A stretch of 64,000 bases of DNA from Neocallimastix lanati (nom. inval.) (GCA_016946835.1 JACVTC010000002.1:869501-933500), one strand, 5' to 3'; positions 20,605 through 31,553 are shown, numbered from the stretch's first letter. The notes: a model not told the origin generated them from the sequence alone. Numbers and translations are program-made.

Positions 20605-20620
20605 AGACTTCCTCCCTTAA
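20605..20620 (-). other. Polypurine tract of element 2
   Basis: In element sense TTAAGGGAGGAAGTCT directly precedes the 3' LTR; the purine run AAGGGAGGAAG is the probable plus-strand primer. Confidence 0.75.
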
Positions 20621-20733
20621 GATATCGCTTTAGAGATATCTGAATAAAAGGAATAAAGTGTTAATAAAATTATTAAATTTTATAGTTTATAAAAAAAAAT
20701 AAAAGAAAAAATGAATCAATATTATATAAAGGC

Positions 20734-20771
<38 letters not shown>

Positions 20772-20899
20772 TTTAAAAGTGGACTTTTAAATAATTGTTA
20801 AAGTTAGGAAAATTTTTCTTTTTAATCTTATAAATTTCTTTGATTAATGAAGTAATAAATTTTTAATTTTAATTTTTAATTAAATTTTTACTAAAGGAA

Positions 20900-20937
<38 letters not shown>

Positions 20938-20975
20938 GAATATTTCCTTGGATCAACATAAAAATTTTGTGTAAC
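20621..20975 (-). other. 3' untranslated region of element 2 with two long poly-T runs
   Basis: Between the pol stop and the polypurine tract. Contains T runs at about 20739-20770 and 20908-20930 (poly-A in the transcript). No gene. Confidence 0.6.
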
Positions 20976-23900
20976 TTAAATTGATAATAAGTATGGTTTT
21001 ACATCTTTGATATGTATATTTCTTTCTAATATTTGGTTATCTTTCAAAGATTGTAAAACTAGAGTATTATATTTTGATGCTTTTAATACTTTAAAGGGTC
21101 CAATAAAGAAAGGATCTAACTTTTTCCTCGATATATATCTTACCAAGACTAAATCTCCAGGTTTATACTTTTGTAACATATTAAAAGCGGACTTTGATCT
21201 TTCTAACCAATATGAATGAGCATACTGAATATTAGTTATGGCCTCTTTGACCCATTCTTGATGTCTAACAAAACGTCTTAGATTATATTCAAGGTCACTT
21301 TCATTTTCTTCTCTATCTAAGTCAGGAAGGGTAACACTTAAAGGCCAAAGATCTCTTCTACCGTATAGTAATTCAAAACTACTGAAACCCGTAACACTTG
21401 ATTTGGAAGTTCTCAAAGCCCATAACGCTGAAGGAAGGCATTCATCCCATTTAACTTGCTGTTCGCAAAAGTGTCTAAGAACCTTGACAATTTCTCTATT
21501 AGCATTCTCTACTTGTCCGTTCGCTTCAGGATGACGAGGACTTATAAAACGAATCCAGGAACCATAAAGATCTACCATGGCTTTTGTAATGTCAGAAATA
21601 AATTGTCTTCCATTATCCGTAATTATTATTTCGGGAAGGCCATGTCTTGAAAAGACTTCTTGAAGGAACTTAATAACATCAGTAGCTTCAATAGTACTTG
21701 TTGCTTTAACTTCTATCCATTTTGTAAAATAATCAATTAAAACTATAATAAACTTGTTACCATTTTCAGTTGTAGTTAAAGGACCAACAATATCAAGTCC
21801 AACTCTGACAAAAGGTCTTTCTACTTGTGTAGGAATGATAGAAGTGGACTTTGGAATTGGGGAGGGTCTATAACATTGGCATTTTAAGCATGTTTTAACT
21901 ACTTTTTCAACATCAGATTTAAGACCAGGCCAATAGTAACATTCTTTGATACGAGCCAAAGTTTTAGATACACCCTCATGGCCGACAAGATGAGCTTTAA
22001 CAACGATATCATGTTTAAGCGAATCATCTTCTATAACTTCTAAAACTTTGTCAGACTTATCTTTAAAGACTAATTTACCATTAACAAAAGAGTAGTTTTT
22101 CTTCACATAGTTTAAAATGGGAGAAGGAATATTATCAGAGAGAGGGTTATTAACATTAGAGATATCAACAATCGAGTTGATTGTTAAAACATTACCCGAA
22201 GGAAGGCGAGACAAAGCATCAGCGAATATGTTATTTTTACCTTTTTCATATAAAAGATCAACTTTAAATTCGTTGAAGATAGAAATCCAACGGATGTGTC
22301 TATCACTTGAGGGAATACTAGACTTAAAATAAACTAAAAGAGGTTTATGGTCAGTATATAATTTGACAGTAAAAGGAGAAGCGGAAATATATGGTCGAAA
22401 TTTCTTGAGAGCAAAGATAACAGCAATTCCTTCTTTTTCAGTAACAGAATAGTTAAGTTCGGCCTTTTTAAGACAACGACTATGAAAATAAATAGGAAAT
22501 TCTTTATTATTGGATTCCGAAAATTGTAATAAAACAACACCAACAGCATAGGAAGAAGCATCAGTACGAATGATAAAAGGTAAATTAGGATCAGGATATT
22601 TGAGAATAGGTTGATGACATAATGAGTCACGTAAGAGGTTAAAAGCGTATGTATGATCTTCAGTCCAAATAAATTTAACTTTAGAACTTGTTAATTTATA
22701 TAAAATATTTGAAATAGCAGCAAAATTAGGAATAAATTTCCTGTAATAACCTACAAGGCCTAAAAATGATTGTAGTTGCGAAATGTTTGAAGGAATTTTC
22801 CATGAGGAAATAGCAAAGATTTTACTAGGCATGGGTTTTAAACCTTCATCAGTTAAAACATGACCAAGTACTTCAACGGAATTTCGGCAAATTTTACATT
22901 TGTCAATATTTACAGAAAATTTATTTTCCCTTAAAATTGTAAAAACATGCTTTAAATCAATTAAATGTTGTTCAAAAGTAGGTGAGTACACAACAATATC
23001 ATCTAAATAAACAAAAACGCATTTACCAATTAATGGCATAAGTATTCTGTTCATTTCACGTTGAAATGAAGCAGGGGCATTGGTTAAACCAAAAGGCATA
23101 ACTACGAAACTGTAATTTCCAAATTTGGTAGTAAAAGAAGTTTTATCAACGTCTTCAGGATTCATAGATATCTGATGATACCCCGAAAACAAATCTAAGG
23201 CGGAAAAAACATGTGCACCATGGACTGATTCTAATAATTCATCAATGAAGGGTAGGGCGTAGGCATCTTTAATAGTTATTTCGTTTAATTTCCTGTAATC
23301 GATGCACATACGACATTCTCCATTTTTCTTTTTGACTAAAATAACTGGAAAAGCCCAAGGAGAATGAGAGGGAATAATTTTTTTATGTTTTAATAATTTA
23401 ATTATTTCCTTTTTTAAAGCTATTGATTGATCCAAAGAAATTTTGTATGGTCTTAATTTAATAGGTGTATTTTTAAGTAAGGGTATAGAGTGTGGTTCAG
23501 CGTTAGCTACCTTTACATTATCAATAGAATTAATCAAAATATCGTCAAATTCTTTTATTAAATTTTTTAATTTTGGATGAAAAAGAAAATCATTTTTTAT
23601 ATCATAAAATAAAGAAATTTTTGCTATGACGTTTTCATTCTCTGGAATGTTAGTTGGTGTAGCAACACAAGTAGCTCCATTATCATTTTTCTTATATAAA
23701 CAATCGTCATCAGGATCGATGTATAGTCTGTGTTCTTTTTGAGAACGTCTACCTAGAATAATATCATAACACATATCTTCGTCATTTAATATCCAGAACA
23801 TAGTGTTAATTGTTAAGTTACCAAATTTTAGTGAAAGAAAAGTAACGTTATTTGAAGAAATAATTTGATTACTGGCTAATTTAAAATAAGCAATATTTTT

Positions 23901-24833
23901 TGTAATTAATTTATGATTTTTTTCTATTTTTTTATAAAAAGAAATATTAATGGCATTCACATTAGATCCAGTATCAATTAAAACTTTAGCAGAAGTATTG
24001 TCAACGGAACCTAGAACTGTTGCAATATCTACTTTGTTTGTAACAAATATATGGTTTATTAAATCGCTATTACAATTTAAAGGATTCAAAGTGTCATCTT
24101 TCATTGAATATTTTAGTTCCTCTAAGGTATCACTAATTAATGGATCGCCTTCTACGATGGAAAAGTTACGTATGGTTTTAATTTGCCTTACATCATCAGG
24201 ATTTAATTTAAGACCTTTAGTACATAATTTCCTTAATGAAGGGCTAACTGAAAATAACTGTGCAAATGTAATTCCTGCATTAGTATTATTTAAAGCTTCG
24301 TATAAATTATATTCCTTATTATCTTTGAGCATTACAATAGGTTTTAGAATATCATAAATTGTTGTCTCTTTTTGTGTTTTTGTATTTTCTTGTTCTAGTT
24401 CTATGTCGTATTGAACATCAGGACCCAATCTTCTTTGATTTTTTGATTCTTTATTTACTTTCTTTGCATGTTGAATATTTTTATTCTCAAAAATAGAAGG
24501 GTCCAAAATAGAAGGGTATTTGAAAACTGGCTTACGTCCTCTTTTCTTCTTTTTTGGAGTATTGTTACTTGATTGTTCTTCATCAATGTTTTTTAATGGA
24601 TTATCATTTGATTTTGTTTTATCATTAGAGTTTTCTTCAAGAGTTTCATTGTTTTTATTTTTTTTATTAGAGTTAGAATTATCATTATTATTTATGTTAT
24701 TGTTATTTTGATTATCATCCTCATTACGTTTTCTTTTAACATAAATATCATAATGATTATTTTTAATATTTTTGTAGGTTTTGTTTTCAATTTTCTTAAT
24801 ATGAGAGGAAGATTGAGAACTTCCCTTTAATAG
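20976..24833 (-). CDS. Pol polyprotein of element 2 (protease, RT, RNase H, integrase)
   Basis: Reads openly from the end of gag to 20976. There is no ATG at the start of the frame: codons before the protease are an Asn/Lys/Ser-rich linker (KKKKRGRKPVFKYPS), so it is expected to be made by -1 frameshifting from gag. Domains: protease VLIDTGSNVNAINISFY with IILGRR; RT LVKKKNGECRMCIDYRKLNE, PFGLTNAPASFQ and VYLDDIVVYSP; RNase H RTDASSYAVGVVLLQ and YTDHKPLLVY; integrase zinc domain HLVGHEGVSKTLARI...C-x-x-C; catalytic D in GLDIVGPL, D in ITDNGRQF and E in NGQVENANRE, with 35 residues between the last two. The C-terminus has the GPF module (LDPFFIGPFKVLKASKYN) but no chromodomain. Confidence 0.94.
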   Translation of the reverse strand, partial: LLKGSSQSSSHIKKIENKTYKNIKNNHYDIYVKRKRNEDDNQNNNNINNNDNSNSNKKNKNNETLEENSNDKTKSNDNPLKNIDEEQSSNNTPKKKKRGRKPVFKYPSILDPSIFENKNIQHAKKVNKESKNQRRLGPDVQYDIELEQENTKTQKETTIYDILKPIVMLKDNKEYNLYEALNNTNAGITFAQLFSVSPSLRKLCTKGLKLNPDDVRQIKTIRNFSIVEGDPLISDTLEELKYSMKDDTLNPLNCNSDLINHIFVTNKVDIATVLGSVDNTSAKVLIDTGSNVNAINISFYKKIEKNHKLITKNIAYFKLASNQIISSNNVTFLSLKFGNLTINTMFWILNDEDMCYDIILGRRSQKEHRLYIDPDDDCLYKKNDNGATCVATPTNIPENENVIAKISLFYDIKNDFLFHPKLKNLIKEFDDILINSIDNVKVANAEPHSIPLLKNTPIKLRPYKISLDQSIALKKEIIKLLKHKKIIPSHSPWAFPVILVKKKNGECRMCIDYRKLNEITIKDAYALPFIDELLESVHGAHVFSALDLFSGYHQISMNPEDVDKTSFTTKFGNYSFVVMPFGLTNAPASFQREMNRILMPLIGKCVFVYLDDIVVYSPTFEQHLIDLKHVFTILRENKFSVNIDKCKICRNSVEVLGHVLTDEGLKPMPSKIFAISSWKIPSNISQLQSFLGLVGYYRKFIPNFAAISNILYKLTSSKVKFIWTEDHTYAFNLLRDSLCHQPILKYPDPNLPFIIRTDASSYAVGVVLLQFSESNNKEFPIYFHSRCLKKAELNYSVTEKEGIAVIFALKKFRPYISASPFTVKLYTDHKPLLVYFKSSIPSSDRHIRWISIFNEFKVDLLYEKGKNNIFADALSRLPSGNVLTINSIVDISNVNNPLSDNIPSPILNYVKKNYSFVNGKLVFKDKSDKVLEVIEDDSLKHDIVVKAHLVGHEGVSKTLARIKECYYWPGLKSDVEKVVKTCLKCQCYRPSPIPKSTSIIPTQVERPFVRVGLDIVGPLTTTENGNKFIIVLIDYFTKWIEVKATSTIEATDVIKFLQEVFSRHGLPEIIITDNGRQFISDITKAMVDLYGSWIRFISPRHPEANGQVENANREIVKVLRHFCEQQVKWDECLPSALWALRTSKSSVTGFSSFELLYGRRDLWPLSVTLPDLDREENESDLEYNLRRFVRHQEWVKEAITNIQYAHSYWLERSKSAFNMLQKYKPGDLVLVRYISRKKLDPFFIGPFKVLKASKYNTLVLQSLKDNQILERNIHIKDVKPYLLSI

Positions 24834-25768
24834 TTTAAAGAATTATTTTTTTGATTTAAGAATGCTTTATTCTCCTGAGAAAGATCATTAGTACAAAATC
24901 GAGCTATGTGACCTATTTGGTTACATCTATGACAAACAGTTAGTCTCATATTTGCAAAATTCTCCGTTAATTTATCAATATCAGATTCTATTTTATTATT
25001 ATTTTTACTACTATTATTAGTGTTATTATTAACTTGATGATTGTTATATGAGTTTTTATTTTTACTATTATTAAAAGACTTGTTGTAATTGAAGGAAGCA
25101 TTATTAAAAGGGGACTTTTTGGAATTATCAAACATATCTCCCTTTTTGTTTCGATAATTATTATTGTGGTTTTTAAAAGATGATGATGATGCATTGTTAT
25201 ATGGCCTTAGTAAACTTTCATCATCATAATCTAGAAATCCTTTTTCTAGTTTTTCTGCGAAATTCATAGCATCTTCTAACTTTTTAAGGTCTTTGATAAT
25301 TAAGTATTCCTGAAGTTTCCTTCCTTTAAAGCCTTCTATATACATTCTTAAGAGAGTTTTATCTGAAGGTTTGTCATCAGTTTCTATGTCATTCAACAAA
25401 AGAGTAAAGATATTATTATAATCGTTTACAGATTTATTTCTTATTTTAAGATTTTGTAATTTTTTAAGACTTCTAAGTGATATATTATCGAACCCTAAAG
25501 CCCTTTTAATTTTTTCAAGGAATTCTTCAATTTTTACGTTTTTATTGTTATGGTACACTTGATGACATCTATCCTTGTATTTGTCATCAATACAAGATAG
25601 TACCACTCTTTTTTTTTCTTTTTCTGTTAGCTCATAATCTTCAATAATGTCCATAACATCGTTTTTCCACATTGAAAAAGATGTTTTCTCTGAACCCAAT
25701 GGAAAGATCTTTTCAGCCATTTTAAAGGCCTTTTGAAATCCAGAGGCGTCTTTAATTAAATCAGACAT
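24827..25768 (-). CDS. Gag of element 2
   Basis: 313-residue capsid-type protein. The ATG at 25766-25768 (MSDLIKDASG) is chosen because the open sequence upstream, to the LTR, has no ATG. A capsid-like region covers residues about 15-190 (FSMWKNDVMDIIEDYELTEK, AEKIFPLG). An Asn-rich low-complexity stretch follows (about 190-265), then one CCHC zinc knuckle (CHRCNQIGHIARFC) and a short tail NNSLNY before the TAA at 24827-24829. The last sense codons contain the heptamer TTTAAAC in the correct phase for -1 slippage into pol. Confidence 0.92.
   Translation of the reverse strand: MSDLIKDASGFQKAFKMAEKIFPLGSEKTSFSMWKNDVMDIIEDYELTEKEKKRVVLSCIDDKYKDRCHQVYHNNKNVKIEEFLEKIKRALGFDNISLRSLKKLQNLKIRNKSVNDYNNIFTLLLNDIETDDKPSDKTLLRMYIEGFKGRKLQEYLIIKDLKKLEDAMNFAEKLEKGFLDYDDESLLRPYNNASSSSFKNHNNNYRNKKGDMFDNSKKSPFNNASFNYNKSFNNSKNKNSYNNHQVNNNTNNSSKNNNKIESDIDKLTENFANMRLTVCHRCNQIGHIARFCTNDLSQENKAFLNQKNNSLNY
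24833..24839 (-). promoter_or_regulatory. Probable -1 ribosomal frameshift site (TTTAAAC)
   Basis: In gag frame the codons read TCT TTA AAC TAT TAA. T TTA AAC is a classical X-XXY-YYZ heptamer and lies one codon before the gag stop. A -1 slip enters the pol frame (AAA CTA TTA AAG GGA), which is then open to 20976. I did not fold the downstream RNA for a stimulator. Confidence 0.78.
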
Positions 25769-25825
25769 TGATGTAACACAAGAAAAATATTTAATAAAAT
25801 TTTTAATATATATTGCCCGGGAAGA

Positions 25826-25840
25826 CCGGTTCTCCACCAA
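25826..25840 (-). other. Probable tRNA-type primer-binding site of element 2
   Basis: In element sense the sequence after the 5' LTR is ATTGGTGGAGAACCGGTC. TGGTGGAGAACC has the TGG start complementary to a tRNA 3' CCA end. I do not know which tRNA would pair. Confidence 0.5.
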
Positions 25841-25841
25841 T

Positions 25842-26434
25842 TGATAAACAAATTATAATAATAAATATAAAATGTTTATACTGAAAGTTGTCTTTTAGTT
25901 CTTAACGTTAGATAAGAAGTTTTTAACAACTTTTATTAATAAAAATTTATTTGTTTATTTTATTATATAAAAATAAACTTTTTATTAACACAAAACTATT
26001 TTTAATAAATAATTAAATAAAATTAATTATTTTATATTTTAGTTATATTCTCTTTAATATAACTAAAAAAATATATATTTTTGTTTATGTATTTATTTTA
26101 TTTATTATAAAATAACATACAACTGGACTTTTATTATTTATTTTCTCTTTTTCTTTTTTTTTAATAAAGTCTACTTTTCTAAATTATTTCTTAATTAAAT
26201 TTTTATACTATAATTTTCATAATAATTTAAGTTTATAATATTAATATAATAATACAATAATAATTTATAAATAGTAATATCTAAAAATAATATAAATTAA
26301 TTAATATAAAATAATATAAAATAAACTTTAAATACATTATTAAACTACATTAATTTCATTTCATACATTTGGTATACATTTTGTTTGTTTACATTTTCAT
26401 AAAATTTATATAATTTTATAATAATTCTTTATCA
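25842..26434 (-). repeat. 5' LTR of element 2
   Basis: 593-bp repeat beginning TGATAAAC and ending TTTATCA on the plus strand, followed by the duplication AATAT. Confidence 0.95.
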
Positions 26435-26439
26435 AATAT

Positions 26440-26880
26440 AATAAAAAAAAATTTAATAAAAATAATGATAAAAAATTAAATAATTATACTAAATAAAAAT
26501 TAAGTAAATTTAATAATAATGATAAAAAATTAAATAAAAATAAAAATAATGATAAAAAATTAAATAATTATACTAAATAAAAATTAAGTAAATTTAATAA
26601 TAATGATAAAAAATTAAATAAAAATAAAAATAATGATAAAAAATTAAATAACTATACTAAATAAAAATTAAGTAAATTTAATATTAATTAAATAATAACT
26701 CTAAATAAAAATAAGTAAATTTAATATTAATGAAATAATAACACTAAATAAAAATAAGTAAATTTAATATTAATGAAATAATAACACTAAATAAAAATAA
26801 GTAAATTTAATATTAATGAAATAATTATACTAAATAAAAATTAAGTAAATTTAATATTAATGAAATAATAATAAAATATA
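26440..26880. repeat. Tandem AT-rich minisatellite next to element 2
   Basis: Two related units alternate: a block with ATGATAAAAAATTAAATAATTATACTAAATAAAAATTAAGTAAATTTAATA, repeated about three times (26463-26680), then a shorter block with AATAATAACACTAAATAAAAATAAGTAAATTTAATATTAATGA, repeated about four to five times (26680-26875). Confidence 0.8.
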
Positions 26881-27600
26881 TACGCTATTTAATTTTTTTA
26901 ACTATAAAAAGTTAACTTAAGAATGACGTACAAAATTTTAGTTAGATACTCAAATGATTTATTTATATACTTTATACTTGATTATGAGCTCTTAAAAATA
27001 TTAATTAAATATAAATACTTTGATCTATTCTAAATATTATTTATTAAATATAAACACTTTGATCTAGCGAAAAAAAAAATAACACATAAATAAAATAATG
27101 AAATAAAAAATACGAAATATACTTCTTAATATATATAAATTGATTAAATAGTGAAATTAAATAATGCTTCTAATTTATTAATATTATTTAATATTCTTTG
27201 TAATATTTCTACTAAAATAAATAAAACTAAATAAAAATATCGGTCGTTATTTCTGTAATTTTTCTATTTTTGCTAAAAAGATTAATTATTTGAAATTAAA
27301 TTTTTTTATAATTTTAACCCTTCAGTATTATAGATAATAAAAGGTTATTTTTGAAAATTTTTTATTTAATAATTTTCTGAAATTTCAATATATATTATTT
27401 AATGTAGAACTCACTTTTGTTGTCATTACCATCGGTGTCAGTGTTACTATCATTAATGTTTTTGATATCGTTACAGAATGTTATAAGTACGAAATTCAAT
27501 ATACTTTTTAATAATATGTGGTCATAATATTCCTTTTATTTTTTATAGCTAGTAAAAAAAAAAAAGAGTTTGATTTAAAAAAATACTTCTTTTAAAATTT
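26881..27600. other. AT-rich interval without a recognised gene
   Basis: No motif recognised. The patch TTGATCTAxxxTAAATATTATTTATTAAATATAAACACTTTGATCTA (about 26995-27067) contains an imperfect duplication of roughly 50 bp. Confidence 0.4.
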
Positions 27601-27931
27601 TAAAAAAAATATGTCTAAAAAGACTAAAACTAAATTACCATAAATGCCACCGTACTAAACAAAAAAAATTAAAAAAATCTTATAAAGAAAAAAATTTAGA
27701 AAGATATTATAAAACGATTAATGTAAGATCATTCAATATTAATAAATGTAAAACATCGAGCTCTTCCAATAATATAGAAGCCGGTATTGAAGTTTCCAAT
27801 ACTTTTGTAACTTTATTATACATATCATTTGTAATTTCAATATTGCACTTGCATTGCTTTGACAATATTTTTCTATTTGTTAATGGTGTTCTTTTAGATA
27901 TAATTATTATCTATTATGCATGTATGTTCTA
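27601..27931 (+). pseudogene. Possible small membrane protein remnant
   Basis: One frame is open for about 105 codons up to the stop near 27929. It reads a basic N-terminal part (NYHKCHRTKQKKLKKSYKEK) and a C-terminal part with two hydrophobic stretches (VTLLYISFVISILHLHCF and NGVLLDIIIIYYACMF). It has no in-frame ATG; an ATG at 27611 is in a different frame. It could be a decayed gene, an exon or chance. No family is recognised. Confidence 0.25.
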
Positions 27932-28469
27932 AAATTATTGTTTTCAGAAAAATATTAAGATATTTTTTAATATATCCCTTCTATTAATTTCTACAAATGT
28001 TACGAATAAGAAATTATATTAATCACCAAAATTTCAGAAAATCTTTGAAGGTAAAAATTTTCGTTTTAGGAGGTGAAAAAAATAAATTTGGCATTTTTGA
28101 AAGAAATATTTAGTATGACGAAAGCCGACATTTTTTGTAGTTTATACAACTCCAAAGGACGAAATTTCGTAATTTCCCTTTTAAGCTAAGGTTGGTATAA
28201 CCTAACCCATTTAGTTTCATGCAATTACTTAATTGTTGGAAAGATTACAATTAGTAGAATATATCTACATGGACACTTAAAATCATCCTACTCTCTCAAT
28301 TAGGGTTTTTAAATACTTATTTATTGAATTATTTTTACAAGATTATAAATTAGGGTTAGGAGATACTAATGCAGATGGTAAATTTTAGCGATTAGGGTTA
28401 GGTTTTGTATTATTTTATTTATTTAAAATTTACAAATACATTCATTTGATAATTATAATAATTACAATA
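27932..28469. other. Interval without a recognised gene; scattered TTAGGG motifs
   Basis: TTAGGG or TTAGGGTTAGG occurs near 28300, 28349 and 28393. These are too few and too scattered to be a telomere array. Otherwise no features. Confidence 0.4.
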
Positions 28470-29140
28470 ATAAAATATTACAATAGAAAAAATATTTTAT
28501 TCCTAATTGCTTGAATGGTTGCGCTAAATTGTTTTCCATATTTATAATATAAATAATCCCTGCTAACCATTGCTTTGGGTTTATGAATAAATAGTGTTGC
28601 TCCAGGTTCTAATCTATATATATGTTTTTTGACTATGGTCCAATATATATTATATGGGTAAGATTCAGTTGGTTTAAAATCATTTTCTTTATAAAGTTTA
28701 GCTGTTGGGTCTGCTAGACATCTACTCTATTAGCTGTGGAATTAATTTCACTAGTTACATAATAACCTTGTTTACTTGTACTTTTGCTCATACAAGCTAT
28801 TGAGTTTGATTGTTGGATCAGTTAAAACAAAACCTGTACCACAGCTATATGCGCTACTCACATTATATTGTGTGTCTATACAAACAATATCATAAATAAC
28901 TAAATTCATATCATAATTTGCTGGGTTTAATATTTCATATGCTGTTTTAAATTAACCAAAATAAATACTTTATTCTTCAGAATTAGAATATTAATCTCCT
29001 TCATTAAATGTTGCACCAGATTTAAGACCTGCTGAGAAATATTTAAAAGCTTTACTAATATAATATAAATTAGTATAGCTTCTCCATATTAATTTTGCTT
29101 AATTAATAACTGTTGAATTATTTTTTTGAATTTATTTTGA
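28470..29140 (-). pseudogene. Unrecognised broken gene, possibly secreted Cys-containing protein
   Basis: Long conserved-looking protein stretches in minus-strand frames, read in protein order: LIWRSYTNLYYISKAFKYF, AGLKSGATFNEGD, then (in the same frame after three TAA codons) FKTAYEILNPANYDMNLVIY and SSAYSCGTGFVLTDPT. After a frameshift comes SKQGYYVTSEINSTANR, and after another a final frame with YNIYWTIVKKHIYRLEPGA and FIHKPKAMVSRDYLYYKYG. The region is less AT-rich than its flanks. All four in-frame stops of the first part are TAA, as produced by C-to-T change of CAA glutamine codons. The GYYV and C-G-T-G-F pattern recalls Cys/Gly-containing repeats of anaerobic fungal surface proteins, but this is only a resemblance. 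No function is assigned. Confidence 0.4.
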
Positions 29141-29339
29141 AAACAATCTTTAAATGTCTTAATTTTGACTGATTTACTAGATTTTTCTTTTTTTAGATCG
29201 ATCCAGAATCAACTGAAAACCACGTGATATATAGATATGCTGGACTTTTATGATATTAATTTTTACTAGTATAATTATCTTTTTATTAATACTTTCATAA
29301 CCTTGAAAAATAACCAAAATTAACCTCCCTTTAATAATT

Positions 29340-29800
29340 ACTCGAAGGATCGTTATTACCATCCAAGTTTACTTCAGTGAAAGAAGGAACAATATTTTTC
29401 ACATGTTTTTTTCTGCAATTTCTCCAGAAATAGGATTGCATACAGTAACAGTGTTCGATTCCCTTTTAACATTTTGAAGTGGACCAGAAAATTATGGATC
29501 CAACTTCCTTGTGTTAAATACTTAAAACGAGCAATAGATCTCCTGGATTATAGGAACTTTTCATCCTTTTGATTTGTTTTCTTCTGCCCTTCCAGGGTTT
29601 ATTTACTATATTTAACTCTTATTAGCTTCATTGATCTATTTGTAGTGGGTAATAAATTTAGGTAATCAATATTCCTCTAATGTTTCTTGATTATTTTTCT
29701 TTTCAATAATTCAAACGGTTTGATATCTCTTCTATCATAGGAGTTCAAAGCTGCTCCATTTTCCTGTGAACTATTTGAACCGGAAATATTGCTGGAATTC
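29340..29800 (-). pseudogene. Degraded retrotransposon integrase C-terminus
   Basis: Minus-strand fragments: a region with ENGAALNSYDRRDIKPFELL, like the integrase passage after the catalytic core where a pol of element 2 reads SSFELLYGRRDLWP, and then FNTRKLDP and FSGPLQNVKRESNTVTVCNP, like the GPF module (RKKLDPFFIGPFKVLKA in element 2). Stops and frameshifts are frequent. No LTR was found next to it. Confidence 0.6.
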
Positions 29801-29889
29801 CTTTCATTATTCCAATTAGATTCGCTATGTTTTTCATTTGTTTTTGTTATATCTATTATCCCATGTTTTATCGGATTCGTTTTTGATTT

Positions 29890-31550
29890 TATAGTAAAAT
29901 ATTATAATAAATATGAAAAAAATCACTGAAACAAAAATTATTTTTATTTTTTTTTTATTTTTTTTTTTTTTATAAATTTTATTATTTATATTTATTATAA
30001 ACTATAAGCCACAAGGACTGATATAGTATTAATATTTTTTTAAAAAAAGTTTTATTAAAATAATTAAGTTTTATTAACTATAAAAAATAAAATAAAAAAC
30101 ACAAAGAATATTTTTATTTAGAATTTTACTCATTTATATTTTTTTTTCAAAAGTTTAAGTTATTAATAAAATAAAAAATAAAAGCTTCTAAAAAGTTCTT
30201 AAAAATAGAAAAATTTAGAAAACAATAGAACTAAGAATATAATAGAATAAATCTTAATTAATTAAACACAAGAATTCTAGTAATTTCTTGAACTATAAAG
30301 AATTTTCTAAATTTTTTATAATAAAATTATAAAATAATAATTAAAATAATTATTAATTAGTTTATTAAAAAAAAATAGTTAGGCTTTACAAATTTTAATT
30401 TGATAAAAAAATATAAATACATGTAATATTTAGTGAAATAAAATATAATAAATAACTTACTTTTTATTATATATAATAAGTATTTTATTATTTTTCTTTT
30501 ATAATTTTAAATATATAAATATTGATTTAAAAACAAAATTGCTTTTATTGTAATTTTTATTTTTGTGTTAATTATTATTATTCCTTAAATAACATGAGCC
30601 ATACCATTAATGGTAAAGAGTGACTATAAAATACTTATTTTGTTATGGTTATACATAACCATAATTAATTTTATATTCTTTACTAATGGAACTTTCTTAT
30701 ATTCTTTCCTGAATTAAATTAAATTTTATTATAATTATTATAAATTAATTAAATCAATTATAATATTAATTAAAGTCTTTATAAAAATTAGTATAAAATC
30801 TTTATTGAATTTTAATTAAATTAATACTGAATTACATATAAAATCTTCAATACTTTTATTAGCAAATTCTTATTGAAGCTATATTAAAATTATTTTTATA
30901 TTTTTGTCATATATTTATCAAATTAATAATTATTAACTTTTTAATGATATTTTAACTACAAATTAATATTAGCAATTATTAAACTTAAAATAAATTATCA
31001 TTAAATAATTTATTATCTTTTATGAAATTCATTTAATACTCTTGTAAACTTTTTTAATTAAAAATTTTATTAAAAACCTTTGGTTATTTACTAAAGATAT
31101 TATTAAATCAAAATCTTTATAATATCTATATAATTATTAATTCATTTAATTGTTATGTTTATTTATGGAATTTATATTAAACATATTATTAATAATTTTA
31201 TTTAACAAAATTAAGAATGAATTAATAAATCATTAAATTAAATACTTAAATTCTTTTTCATTCCAAAGATATTAAACTTTAAAAATGAAATCGAATATAA
31301 ATATCTGAAGAAAATAACTTTTTCTAAAAACAACATAATACAAAACAATATTAAAAATAACATAATAAAAATAATTAATAATAATAGTATTGTATTAGTA
31401 TTAGTATTTATAATAATATTGGTAATAATAAAAATAATAGTAATAGTAATAGTAATAATTATAAAAATAACTAATAAATAATTTAAATAGTTTAATTAAT
31501 TGAATAAATCATGTTTAATTAAATAAATTAGTTTAAGTAAATAAATAAAC

Positions 31551-31553
<3 letters not shown>
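29890..31553. other. AT-rich interval without a recognised gene
   Basis: Homopolymers and short repeats only; (ATAATAGTA)n-like sequence near 31380-31460. Confidence 0.5.

Larger units (their letters stand above)
20015..26439 (-). mobile_element. Complete Ty3-type LTR retrotransposon (element 2)
   Basis: LTRs at 20020-20604 and 25842-26434 begin TGATAAAC and end TTTATCA. They differ by an 8-base indel (585 versus 593 bp), apparently one substitution (C/T near 20517/26346) and minor variation near the indel. The perfect 5-bp duplication AATAT flanks the element (20015-20019, 26435-26439). It encodes gag and a pol with order protease-RT-RNase H-integrase. There is no chromodomain, and the primer site differs from that of element 1, so it is a separate lineage. 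Both reading frames are intact, so the copy may be autonomous. Confidence 0.95.

Noticed and set aside
20976-24506. Pol of element 2 starting independently near 24506
   Set aside because: The codon there is TTG, the frame is open further upstream to the gag end, and a slippery heptamer offers a better explanation.
28290-28410. Interstitial telomere array (TTAGGG)
   Set aside because: Only isolated one- or two-unit matches, not a tandem array.
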